Origin: Collimonas arenae
Lineage (GTDB): Bacteria; Pseudomonadota; Gammaproteobacteria; Burkholderiales; Burkholderiaceae_D
Length of the DNA stretch: 64,000 bases
Reading direction: 5' to 3'
Assembly (NCBI RefSeq): GCF_001584165.1
Contig: NZ_CP013233.1
Location: 4,348,620 to 4,412,619 of the forward strand
How positions within the stretch are numbered: the stretch's first letter is position 1; each line of letters opens with the position of its first letter. The notes beneath the pieces were generated by a model. It saw only the letters and a program-made list of their open reading frames with translations. It was not told where the DNA came from and searched no databases. This document shows, piece by piece, positions 55,255 through 63,395 of this stretch. A program made the translations under genes and the position numbers.

Positions 55255-55609
55255 TTCGAATAGGGATAGTGCGGACATGATCATGTGTGTATTACCCGTA
55301 TGCATCGCACGCTCTTGCTCTGTGTATGAGCAAGAGCCGTGCTGGATAGTTCAACATCTATAACATTCCATTTAACGAAGTCAAATTCGTGTCCAATCCA
55401 ACGGGACCAGTTCTGGTCGCTCTCATGCCCCTCAATATGACCACAACGGCGCTGGTGTCCAACCAGTACGCCCACGGATATTCGCGGTTAGTGCGCGTTC
55501 GTGGATAATGCATGATTTTCGTAAGTCGTACTCAAGTTCAAAAAAAATGAATACGAAACGATGCAACATGAAACAGAGTAAGACAATGGACTGCTGAGTA
55601 GAAACATAT
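55255..55609. other. Spacer with a hairpin after the His-rich gene
   Basis: No gene is supported. GCTCTTGCTC (55311-55320) and GAGCAAGAGC (55328-55337) form a perfect 10-bp hairpin with a 7-nt loop but no T-run. It may end the upstream transcript. Confidence 0.55.
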
Positions 55610-55789
55610 ATGTTTGGATTACAGAAAAGCCGCGACGACGACGTCGGCACCCTTAAAGAATTAATGATTGCTGTACCGATGACGATGGAAATTTATGCGG
55701 CCATCAGACGCAAAAAAATTGAAGCACGCAGCATGATCGAAGATGCACGCGAAACAGCAAAGCAGCGGCGAGGTACCTTAGATGAATGA
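55610..55789 (+). CDS. Small charged protein, paralogue of 50599
   Basis: Fifty-nine residues (MFGLQKSRDDDVGTLKELM ... RRGTLDE). The core MTMEIYAAIRRKKIEARSM matches the 61-residue protein at 50599. Its stop overlaps the start of the truncated phosphatase gene (ATGAATGA), indicating coupled translation. Confidence 0.6.
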   Translation: MFGLQKSRDDDVGTLKELMIAVPMTMEIYAAIRRKKIEARSMIEDARETAKQRRGTLDE

Positions 55790-55908
55790 GTGGTTGGTTA
55801 TTGATAAGAAAAAAATTGCAGTGGTGTTGGCTTTGACCATTGCCGGCGCAAGCGCCCTAGCAGATGAAACGATTGTTTTTATTCGGCACGGCGAAAAGCC
55901 AGAAAAGG
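55782..55908 (+). pseudogene. Histidine phosphatase family protein, truncated by an IS-end fragment
   Basis: The frame reads a signal peptide (KKIAVVLALTIAGASALA), then DETIVFIRHGEKPEKG, the catalytic RHG motif of the phosphoglycerate mutase-like superfamily. Immediately after it an 89-bp copy of an IS3-element end begins, and the frame stops at 55988. No remaining phosphatase domain is found nearby, so the gene is dead. Confidence 0.8.
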
Positions 55909-55997
55909 GAATACTTCTTCACTCGTTCTTCTTTTGCCCGCCCCCGGATATGATTTCAATCAATCAGATGACGCGACAACTATTCTGACACCGGGGG
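55909..55997 (-). mobile_element. Solo 89-bp copy of the left end of the IS3 element
   Basis: Identical, in inverted orientation, to 48251-48339. It includes the IS terminal repeat and seven bases (CCCCCGG) beyond it. There is no transposase. It lies exactly where the phosphatase gene is broken. Confidence 0.85.
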
Positions 55998-56269
55998 TTA
56001 ATATTGCATCAGAATGCCGCGTCCGCAGTGAAAATTGGCGCCAATCCTTGGCAAAGTACCTTACTGCGAGAATTGATGAAACAGACACGACTGACTTGTC
56101 ATCAGATGAAATGACAGCTAATGGTGCGTACGCCTCACAAATTATGACTGAAGCAAGATTTGAATTTCAAGCGGATGACCGGAATTTGCATTGTCAAAAA
56201 TATTTGAATAGTCAGGAGTTAGTTAGGTTGGATAAACTGCATGCATCAATAGCCCGAAATCGCCAGTGA
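55998..56269 (+). pseudogene. C-terminal remnant of an unknown gene after the IS fragment
   Basis: The frame running out of the IS fragment continues about 90 codons (VNIASECRVRSENWRQSLAK ... KLHASIARNRQ) and stops at 56269. It is helical and charged. It has no start of its own and no recognised family, so it looks like the tail of a gene whose front was lost. Confidence 0.45.
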
Positions 56270-56294
56270 CTTGTAGATGTAGTTTTTTGCAACG

Positions 56295-56621
56295 ATGAAT
56301 ATCATGAATTTTGAAAATTGGATGCTTTTAACGATTCCGTTGCTAGCGGGAGGATCATTCATCGCTACGCAGCTTGTCCGAGAGGAATTGTTTGCAAGGA
56401 TATTGGAAGATCGTAGCTTTCCTTTAGATCGTCTCTGGTATGGCCCTCGAAATGACACCATCCTAAGGATGACCATGATTTGGGGAGAGAAATCACGAGA
56501 GATGTTGAAAATTAGAAGGCTAAGGAATTTGATTTTTGCCGCACGCGTCGCTGCAGGCACATTGTATGTTTGCGTTGCTGTAGTACTGATCGCTTTGGGA
56601 TGGTTTGCCTGGCATCACTAA
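56295..56621 (+). CDS. Unknown small membrane protein
   Basis: This 108-residue protein starts MNIMNFENWMLLTIPLLAGG. It has hydrophobic segments at about residues 10-25 and 83-104 (AAGTLYVCVAVVLIALGWFA), with a basic stretch between (EKSREMLKIRRLRNL). Family and function are not recognised. It lies 25 bp after the preceding remnant. Confidence 0.55.
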   Translation: MNIMNFENWMLLTIPLLAGGSFIATQLVREELFARILEDRSFPLDRLWYGPRNDTILRMTMIWGEKSREMLKIRRLRNLIFAARVAAGTLYVCVAVVLIALGWFAWHH

Positions 56622-56696
56622 TTTGATATGTTGGCCTACGCCGATATCCTCAATAGAGGATCGAGCCGTGCAATTTCTACAAAACTAGGGTGCTGC

Positions 56697-57218
56697 ATGA
56701 TATTGGGACCAATGCAAAATTTGGAGATATTCGACAAGGCAACTGGTCGCGATGGAGTTTAGTTCAGTCTACGTTTTGATGGAGTAACCATTTATGGACT
56801 TTGCCTACCAAAAATCATTAAATTATTTTCTGGCACCTGGACAGTAGGGGCGTTTGAGAATACTGACAAACATTCGCTTGTTGCTTGGATTGATCCCGTA
56901 TCTGGCAAATTTATTTCATTGAAGTCGAACTGGCTTTACTCTGTTTACGGTGTGATGATTCTCATTGGGTATTTTGGGATGACATTTATGGCATGGAGTG
57001 GCCTATGGTTGCGTCATATGGAAACTGCATTCAACAAACATTTCGCCAATTTCTCTTTGATCGCGCTCGCAGTTATGTGCTTTACGTCCGTAGTGTTTTG
57101 TGCGCTCAAGGCGACGAGAAAATCGCCGCTTGAAATCGAGCTTCGAGAAGAACTGGCAAAAAACATGTATTCTGAGCGCCTGTCCGCCAAGGCGCCTACA
57201 CATTCCGATTCGTTGTAG
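56697..57218 (+). pseudogene. Unknown membrane protein with an in-frame nonsense codon
   Basis: From the ATG at 56697 the frame reads MILGPMQNLEIFDKATGRDG, then V and a TAG at 56760-56762. It continues open through RFDGVTIYGLCLPKIIKLFSG to the stop at 57218, 173 codons in all. Two membrane helices lie in the second half (VYGVMILIGYFGMTFMAWSG; FSLIALAVMCFTSVVFCAL). A shorter product from a TTG at 56919 is possible. The continuous protein-like reading on both sides of the TAG favours a nonsense mutation. Confidence 0.6.
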
Positions 57219-57359
57219 TTGCTTCGGGATGTAATGGCTGACGGTCTAAAAGCCAAGATCAAAAAAGATTCCAATTCTCATTTGGACTCATCGCTCTTCG
57301 AATTTAGCTCAATGTGCCGTCATCCGTTGCACAGAGCCCCTGCCACAGGAAATGGGAGC

Positions 57360-58574
57360 ATGAAATTAAAGGCAGTCCTTGTAATATGTATGATCATTGG
57401 GAGCGTGGTTCTAAATTCGCGTGCCAATGCGCTTCCGGTGCAGACGAGTACCAGCATTAGAGGCAATGGCTCAACGCATATCGCGTGCGGCCCTGAGGTA
57501 GAAAAGGGTTCCTGTGGTCCGTGGAAGTTTACCGGAAAGCCAAGCGCCGTAGTTACCGCAGGTATGTTCAAGGCACACCATATATTGCGTATCGGGGCGG
57601 ATCAAAATAATGTTTACGTCGGTGTCAATGCACGCTGGCGTGTGCCAATGGCGGGTGAGATGCAAAATTCTGGCGATCAGGGAAACCCACTGTTGGTCTG
57701 TAGAGCGCAGGACGCAGCATGCAGTTTCGTAAAGATGTATGACTCGACAAGAGTGTCGCACATCATCGGTATCTCAGGCTTGAATTTACTTGCTGAAATC
57801 GAGAGCTACAAGAGTGATTCTCTAAATCGATTCGACGTGAGCTATGAACGCTCTTTCGATAGCGGGCAGACGTGGATACCGGTAAAAGTACCGGTGAATT
57901 GCAATCAGCATCGCTCGTGTCGTCTCGTCTTTTTGGACGCCAACCGGTATACCTTGTTGGCCACGGACACATCTGCACCATCGTTCGATAATTGGACCAC
58001 GCAAATTTATGAGACCGAGGACAGTGGCATGTCATGGATAATGCGAACGGACGGTGCCGGCTTATCTGGCTCCCATTGGGATGCTTATGTCGGAGACCGC
58101 ACAGTCAGCATCACTCTCGGGGCGCGTGAACATCAGAAGGCTATTCTCACTATTGCCAATAACCGCGATGAACTTGCACTGGAGGACATGAAACAACTTC
58201 ACGGTGATGTCGTGAAGTTGATCGGTAACCACGATTTCTTGTACGCGCAAGTTGATAGCGGCACAGCGGAAAACCCAGAAGCGAGATTGTATGCAATTGC
58301 GGGGCATTCTGCCAACGAACTCTGGAAAAGTGAGAGCAACGTATCAGATGCTTTGGCCACACACGATTTGCTGCTGATTCGCACTTGGGATCATCGTGAC
58401 TTTGTGTTGCCAGCGGGTGAATTTCGCAGCACGCTTCACATTAGCAAGGACCGAGGTGCAACCTGGATGACGTACCCCATGCCGGATGACTTGATCGATA
58501 GTTTAATAGCGGTTGTTAACTCGCGTATTTGGGTGGTAACACAAAAGGCAGTTTACTACTTAGATGTGCGATGA
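57360..58574 (+). CDS. Exported protein with Asp-box (sialidase/BNR) repeats
   Basis: 404 residues from the ATG at 57360 (MKLKAVLVICMIIGSVVLNS) with GGGAG upstream; the open frame extends 47 codons further up but lacks a leader there. After the signal peptide come at least three Asp-box motifs: SFDSGQTW, TEDSGMSW and SKDRGATW. These mark the blades of a sialidase-type beta-propeller. Asp boxes occur in glycosidases and many non-enzymatic propellers, and no catalytic set is visible. It follows unknown membrane proteins in the decayed part of the island. Confidence 0.7.
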   Translation: MKLKAVLVICMIIGSVVLNSRANALPVQTSTSIRGNGSTHIACGPEVEKGSCGPWKFTGKPSAVVTAGMFKAHHILRIGADQNNVYVGVNARWRVPMAGEMQNSGDQGNPLLVCRAQDAACSFVKMYDSTRVSHIIGISGLNLLAEIESYKSDSLNRFDVSYERSFDSGQTWIPVKVPVNCNQHRSCRLVFLDANRYTLLATDTSAPSFDNWTTQIYETEDSGMSWIMRTDGAGLSGSHWDAYVGDRTVSITLGAREHQKAILTIANNRDELALEDMKQLHGDVVKLIGNHDFLYAQVDSGTAENPEARLYAIAGHSANELWKSESNVSDALATHDLLLIRTWDHRDFVLPAGEFRSTLHISKDRGATWMTYPMPDDLIDSLIAVVNSRIWVVTQKAVYYLDVR

Positions 58575-58932
58575 CAAACTCAAATGCTGCCCTACCCGCC
58601 GCTTGAGTATCGAGAAGATTTATTGCACAGCATTGACGTCAATGAAAATATCTCTCTGATCTAAACCAGGCGGATTAAACGATACAACTGAAATACAGTG
58701 GCGGTGCAATTACGAATAAGCAGCGTGACATGGCTTTGGAGAAAGCTCAAGAGTTACGGGAGAGAACTTAGAGTGTTTTGGATCGATTCCAGGGCAACTA
58801 TAGAACCGCATGTCCTCAGTAACTTTCTTTTCAGGCAACAGGTAGGTCCATGCACTTAGGATTGCTGTAAATACCGTTATGAGGTAGTCGCGACCCGAAG
58901 TGCGCAGTCATCCGCAACTACACCTAAGCGGC
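58575..58932. other. Gene-free spacer before the right IS remnant
   Basis: No gene, hairpin or other feature is supported in this stretch. Confidence 0.5.
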
Positions 58933-59003
58933 AGGTCAGCGTGGACCAGCACAGTAGGTCAGCCAGAACCGGCGCAGCGGTCAATTTGCACCAGCGCCTG
59001 CAC
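58933..59003. repeat. 71-bp repeat, right copy (IS-end remnant)
   Basis: Matches the reverse complement of 27280-27350 in 69 of 71 bases. It contains GGTCAATTTGCACCAGCGCC and is read as an IS21-type end remnant. The two copies bracket most of the cargo in opposite orientation. Confidence 0.6.
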
Positions 59004-59035
59004 ATTGGAGGGTAAGTCTGAGTTCGCGCTCAAAA

Positions 59036-59108
59036 TGTCCGAACTAAAGCCGCAAATTTCGGACAATTTCTTGCGCGATGTCCGAAAAAACCATATAAAT
59101 ATCGGACA
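59036..59108 (+). promoter_or_regulatory. Twin operators of the AbiEi-type antitoxin gene
   Basis: TGTCCGA-N16-TCGGACA occurs at 59036-59065 and again at 59079-59108, with identical arms, identical spacer length and centres 43 bp apart. They end nine bases before the ATG at 59118. AbiEi proteins are known to repress their own promoter by binding inverted repeats. Confidence 0.8.
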
Positions 59109-59117
59109 AGGAAGAAA

Positions 59118-59801
59118 ATGTCTGTACTCAAATCCCATATCTCTACCCTAATCGAAGCGGCAGGTCCTGGACAAGTTTGGGTACCAACCGACTTTGCACA
59201 GTTGGGCAACCGTGATGCAATCGACAAGACTCTGCAGCGCATGGTGCTGGCAGAAGAGTTGCGTCGCATCGACAGGGGTCTATATGACAGGCCCAAGTGG
59301 AACAACCTGACTAAGCGTCCCACATCCCCCGACTATCGCGCAGTGGTGGAAGCGATTGCCCGTCGGGATCAATTGCGACTGCTTATAGACGGCATGACCG
59401 CCGCCAATGATCTTGGCCTGACCAATGCGGTACCGGCTCGCGTCACCATACATACCGACACGCGCCGTCGCACAGTTCAACTAGACAATCTCACCGTCGA
59501 GTTTAAACAGACGGCACCCAGCCGCCTCTACTGGGCGGGACGTCCGGCCATGCGCATCGTTCAGGCGCTGCACTGGTTGAAAGACACATTGACTTCGGAC
59601 CGTTCTCTTGTCTTGAACAAGCTGACCAAGGTTCTGGACGATCCTATACACGGCGCCGCGATCCGTCAGGATCTGCTCGATGGTTTCAACGTGTTGCCAG
59701 CGTGGATGCAAAATTTGGTCCGTGAACTTCCCAGATGTGACCCACAGGTTTTATCGACCGCGACACGTCAATCTCCCAGCGCTGGTGGGAGTTGGAAGTA
59801 A
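59118..59801 (+). CDS. AbiEi-type antitoxin (DUF6088-like), toxin gene missing
   Basis: A 227-residue protein with AAGGAAG upstream of the ATG. Residues 1-70 are a winged-helix domain (DFAQLGNRDAIDKTLQRMVL; ELRRIDRGLYDRPKW). The rest is the antitoxin body (LRLLIDGMTAANDLGLTNAV; FKQTAPSRLYWAGRP). In type IV AbiE systems the nucleotidyltransferase toxin AbiEii follows directly. Here the following DNA is an RHS fragment on the other strand, so the toxin is lost. Twin operators upstream are intact. Confidence 0.85.
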   Translation: MSVLKSHISTLIEAAGPGQVWVPTDFAQLGNRDAIDKTLQRMVLAEELRRIDRGLYDRPKWNNLTKRPTSPDYRAVVEAIARRDQLRLLIDGMTAANDLGLTNAVPARVTIHTDTRRRTVQLDNLTVEFKQTAPSRLYWAGRPAMRIVQALHWLKDTLTSDRSLVLNKLTKVLDDPIHGAAIRQDLLDGFNVLPAWMQNLVRELPRCDPQVLSTATRQSPSAGGSWK

Positions 59802-59816
59802 TCGGACAGTAGGATC

Positions 59817-60313
59817 CTAGGTGTAATCCATCAGCTTGTTGCCGGTTTGATCGATGAGCTGGATCGTCGAGCCAAGGGCATCGCTGAAATAGTTAATCGT
59901 TTGGGCGCTGGCGCCCGTGTCAGTTTGCTGCGCCAGCACTTCGTCGACTCCAACACCGTTGAGTTCCTGGATCAGGTTGAGGCCGTCGTAGACATAGCCA
60001 GTGCCGACGCCGTTAATCGTCCTGGTCTGGCGCCGTCTGAGCGCGTCATAATTGAATCCGGCTGTGACGGCACCGCTGATTTGCGTGAGCTGGTCGCGCG
60101 CACTCCAGATGTAGGTATTCACGCCGCCACTGGTGAGGTTGCCGGTGAGGTCGGAATGAGGCTCTGTCCACTGCCGACGGTGAGGCGATTGGCGGCATCA
60201 ATCTCGGTATTATTGCTGTTGGCGCTGGGGTTGATGCGGGCGAAGCTGCCGCTGGTCCGGATGCGCCGGCCGGCGTTGTCATACGCATACACTCTGGTGC
60301 GCGAGTACGTCAT
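59817..60313 (-). pseudogene. RHS-repeat protein fragment, frameshifted
   Basis: Two minus-strand frames carry RHS/YD-repeat text. The upstream one is TRVYAYDNAGRRIRTSGSFA, then NTEIDAANRLTVGSGQSLI. The downstream one is NTYIWSARDQLTQISGAVT, then YVYDGLNLIQELNG and YFSDALGSTIQLIDQTGN. The frame changes near 60120-60150, where a segment like YDANGNLTSGGV would be expected. Both ends of a normal RHS gene are missing. Confidence 0.8.
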
Positions 60314-60360
60314 CGAACATCTGACACTGGAGCAGTACGTGCATTCCCTGGAAGGGTCGC

Positions 60361-60621
60361 AAACGCCGCCTGGCCGATAAACTCATCCCCATATTCCCGC
60401 CTCACGAATGTTACGTCGAGGTGTTTTGCGACGGTGCCACGCTGTATTTCCCGCGACCAGCGCCGGCGCGCACCGAAGTCGTTGACGACATTAATGGCGC
60501 ACTGGTCAACCTATATCGCGTTGCGCAGCACCACATGAATGAGTTCCCGGGGAGTTCGGGTGGGCAATCAGCAGTCGGTAGCAGTTCAAATGGCAACAGG
60601 ACTCATGGCCTAAGACATTGA
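60361..60621 (+). pseudogene. DNA adenine methylase fragment (phage type)
   Basis: The frame reads RRLADKLIPIFPPHECYVEV, then FCDGATLYFPRPAPARTEVV and DDINGALVNLYRVAQHHMNEF. This is the N-terminal motif region of phage Dam-type methylases, with the first glycine of the usual GGAALYF box changed to Asp. After NEF it leaves the family and stops. It is a prophage remnant. Confidence 0.75.
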
Positions 60622-60844
60622 CAGATACCGGAGGCAAACCTGAAACGTTGGCTCGAAATAAGTTCGATGCTGCCATACGCCCTATCGAGTATTGAGACAC
60701 ACTCCCTCCAGATTTGCATTTATTGTAAATTCAATATCACCTCGCAGAAATAGATATACATTCCTTTCTCGCAACTACATCCTCCAATATTTCCAAAAGA
60801 TACTTGCGACATCTTTTTGACAGATATCTAGGGCTGTCTTGAAA

Positions 60845-61357
60845 ACCGTTAATTTAGCGCCGGCCGACCTGCCCAAGGAATCCGGCCGTTTCGACCTCCC
60901 CATCGCACTCGGCATCCTGGCAGCATCGGAGCAGATGCCGGCGGATGAACTCGATGCCTACGAATTTGCCGGCGAGCTCTCGCTGTCGGGCGAACTGAGG
61001 CCGATTCGCGGCGCCCTTGCCATGACTTTCGCCATGACGTCGGATAGCCGGAATGCCGATGCGTCCAAGACCGGCAATGGCACCTCATCGGCATCGCCGC
61101 GCGCCTTCATCCTGCCGCAAGCCAACGCGGATGAGGCGGCGCTAGTGTCCGACGCACATATTCTCCCGGCCGAATCGCTGCTTCAGGTATGTGCGCATTT
61201 CTCCTCCAGGCAGACAGAAACCAGGCTCCAGCGTCATATTCCACATGCGCAATCGAAACCACGCAGTCATCCCGATTTCAGCGATGTCAAAGGCCAGTTG
61301 CAAGCGAAACGGGCATTGGAAGTGGCGGCGGCCGGCAACCACAGCGTCCTAATAATA
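60845..61357 (+). pseudogene. comM: comM (yifB), second fragment, cut at both ends
   Basis: Resumes at the codon where the first fragment stopped: TVNLAPADLPKESGRFDLPI, then GELSLSGELRPIRGALAM and DFSDVKGQLQAKRALEVAAA. It ends GNHSVLI at about 61355, where VGPPGSGKS (Walker A) should follow. A TAG comes three bases later and the rest of comM is not in the window. A second insertion therefore sits directly before the ATPase motif. Confidence 0.93.
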
Positions 61358-61498
61358 TAGCCAATTAAACCCCAAAGCTTCCCCAGCCTAGGTCCTGCCA
61401 AACCAGCGTTGGAGAGACTGCTAACGACAGCGACCATATTGGCCAAGCAAATCAGAGATGTTGATTATTCGAAACAATTGTGAGCTTGTTATGATAAT

Positions 61499-61517
61499 AT
61501 AACCCATAGTAGGTTAT
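61499..61517. promoter_or_regulatory. Inverted repeat before the XRE gene
   Basis: ATAACC, spacer CATAGTA, GGTTAT, 34 bases before the XRE ATG. A likely autoregulatory operator. Confidence 0.5.
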
Positions 61518-61550
61518 GGCATATCCCGAGTTGGGTTTCACCCTATGTGA

Positions 61551-61811
61551 ATGGCTAATCCTATTCACGACCCCAACTCACAAGTGTTTCGGCAGATGCT
61601 GGTTGAAGCGCGCATGTCGAGTGGACTATTGCAAGCTGACCTGGCTGACAAACTCCGCAAGACACAATCTTTTGTCTCGAAGTACGAGCGCGGTGAACGA
61701 CGTCTGGATTTTCCAGAATTCATCACTATCGCTGATGCGCTTGGCCTTGACGTATTTGCCTTTATTGAAAAGTACAGGTTACGCATTGCCAAGGATCATC
61801 CGATGATCTAA
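61551..61811 (+). CDS. XRE-family transcriptional regulator
   Basis: This 86-residue single-domain protein has a helix-turn-helix with LLQADLADKLRKTQSFVSKYE, then RGERRLDFPEFITIADALGL, a classical XRE domain covering residues 15-75. An overlapping longer frame from 61516 is not favoured because it carries no domain. It is the first gene of the second insertion and may control it. Confidence 0.85.
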   Translation: MANPIHDPNSQVFRQMLVEARMSSGLLQADLADKLRKTQSFVSKYERGERRLDFPEFITIADALGLDVFAFIEKYRLRIAKDHPMI

Positions 61812-61908
61812 CTGCCTCATCGAGTCGGGAAACACTGCGTCGATAGACCCTCCAATGCCGGGACTTCATAGATGGCAAGCACACAAATGGTGCGAGTGGA
61901 GGAAATGA

Positions 61909-63312
61909 ATGAAGAAGTCTATTGGAGCAGGATTTGTCGCACTAGCGCTGGTCGGATGCGGTGGAGGTGGCGGCAGTAGCGCTACTCCAAGTGTCCCAGT
62001 ACCAGCCGTTTCATTAACTTTGAGTCAGCCGAAAACAAGTATCGGATCGCCTGTAACCGTTGCATGGTCATCCACCAATGCGACAAGCTGCACGGCTTCG
62101 GGTGCATGGAGTGGCATACAGTCGATTTCAGGATCGGCCATACAAACGCCAACAGCATCCGGTGTTGGCACATATACCCTTACTTGTTCTGGCGCCGGTG
62201 GAAGTGCCAATCAGTCAGTCTCATTGACTGTGCCAATTCCGGTATTGAAATCTTCGTATGAGAACAAGGCCGCAGCAGGCGAATCGATTGGCGCTCAAAC
62301 TCTTCCGAGTGAAGTAGCCGCTGGCAATGCAGTGGCGTTTGCCGACTTCTTTCAAGACGGCACGTATTCAATGGTGACGCATACGCTTGAATACAATTCA
62401 CAAGACCCATCCACAGCTAGTAAATTCGGACACATTCATTTCTGGCAGAAAGTTAATGGCACATGGGTAGACCATACGTCTACCTTGTTAGCAAATAACA
62501 CTGGATGTCTCCACCCACGCAAGGCGGTTGTGGCCGATTTCAATGGCGACGGCAAACCAGATATTTTCTTCGCTTGCCACGGCTTCGATGCATCGCCGTT
62601 TTCAGGTGAGCAGCCTCATGTCCTACTTAGCCAGCCTGACGGCACTTACAAGAACGTAACCATTCCGGTAACTTGCTACTGCCACAGCGCATCCGCAGCA
62701 GATATACACGGCAATGGCTATGCCGATGTTTTGGTGACGGATCAATTCGTCCAGAAAACACCATTTTTCTTTACCAACAACAAAGACGGCACCTTCAATA
62801 GTGATTTCTCTCACTTCCCGAAAGTAATCAATGCTTACCAGTCGAACGGACAGCAAGGCATTACAGGATCGAATACTGGACTACCCGAGATATTCACTTC
62901 CGAGTTGATCGATTTTTCTGGCACAGGTCATTTCGATGCATTTTTAGCTGGCAATGCACCGGACAATAGTTTCGGAAACTGGCCGCCGACCATTTTTAAA
63001 AATGACGGTAGCGGAGTGTATTCAGCATCCAACGCAACCGTTCTGCCATATAGCCAGCAATATCAAACGACGCTTGATATTGTGTATCAAGGCGGCTTTG
63101 TCTATTTAACTGCCGTGCAGGACACCTATTCCTCCAACCCATACGGCTTCAGCAACATCGTCAAAATTAATCCAGCGACGATGGCATCAACCCAAATCTA
63201 CGCGAACACTGCGAATTTTTCTAACGGCCGTACCTGGCTGAACTGGATTGTTCCAAACAACGGCCACATCACCAGTCTCGATACGACCTACGGCGTGTCG
63301 GTATCTCAATAA
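61909..63312 (+). CDS. Lipoprotein with Ig-like and VCBS/FG-GAP repeat regions
   Basis: This 467-residue protein starts MKKSIGAGFVALALVGCGGG, a clear lipobox (LVGC at residues 14-17), with GGAGG upstream. A Gly/Ser spacer leads to an Ig-like segment (SIGSPVTVAWSSTNATSCTA). FG-GAP/VCBS-like motifs VADFNGDGKPDIFFACH and SAADIHGNGYADVLVTD, then LIDFSGTGHFDAFLAG follow. These point to a calcium-binding beta-propeller on the cell surface. The function is unknown; such proteins occur in adhesion and carbohydrate binding. Confidence 0.8.
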   Translation: MKKSIGAGFVALALVGCGGGGGSSATPSVPVPAVSLTLSQPKTSIGSPVTVAWSSTNATSCTASGAWSGIQSISGSAIQTPTASGVGTYTLTCSGAGGSANQSVSLTVPIPVLKSSYENKAAAGESIGAQTLPSEVAAGNAVAFADFFQDGTYSMVTHTLEYNSQDPSTASKFGHIHFWQKVNGTWVDHTSTLLANNTGCLHPRKAVVADFNGDGKPDIFFACHGFDASPFSGEQPHVLLSQPDGTYKNVTIPVTCYCHSASAADIHGNGYADVLVTDQFVQKTPFFFTNNKDGTFNSDFSHFPKVINAYQSNGQQGITGSNTGLPEIFTSELIDFSGTGHFDAFLAGNAPDNSFGNWPPTIFKNDGSGVYSASNATVLPYSQQYQTTLDIVYQGGFVYLTAVQDTYSSNPYGFSNIVKINPATMASTQIYANTANFSNGRTWLNWIVPNNGHITSLDTTYGVSVSQ

Positions 63313-63395
63313 CTCAAAGCACATGGCAATCTATTGCGAAAAGTCATCGCAATGGATTGTCATGTCCATAGTCACATCATACGGGGAATAAAAAA

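Larger units (their letters stand above)
20584..60844. mobile_element. Genomic island of about 40.3 kb inserted in comM
   Basis: The left boundary is where comM stops matching (CGTATCAC, then ACGGTTTTTCCGG). The right boundary is where it resumes in the correct codon (GAAAACCG, then TTAATTTAGCG). Joining the flanks restores ITVNLAPADLPK without loss. CGGTTTTTC at the left and GAAAACCG at the right form a short imperfect inverted repeat over the junctions. The left end carries a four-gene recombinase module reading inward. The cargo is a candidate defence cassette, adhesion genes and much IS debris, so the island is probably a composite. comM is a known integration hot spot for islands in other bacteria. 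Confidence 0.85.

Noticed and set aside
59847..60380. A 177-codon plus-strand frame across the RHS region
   Set aside because: RHS/YD-repeat motifs read on the minus strand; the plus-strand product has no recognisable pattern.
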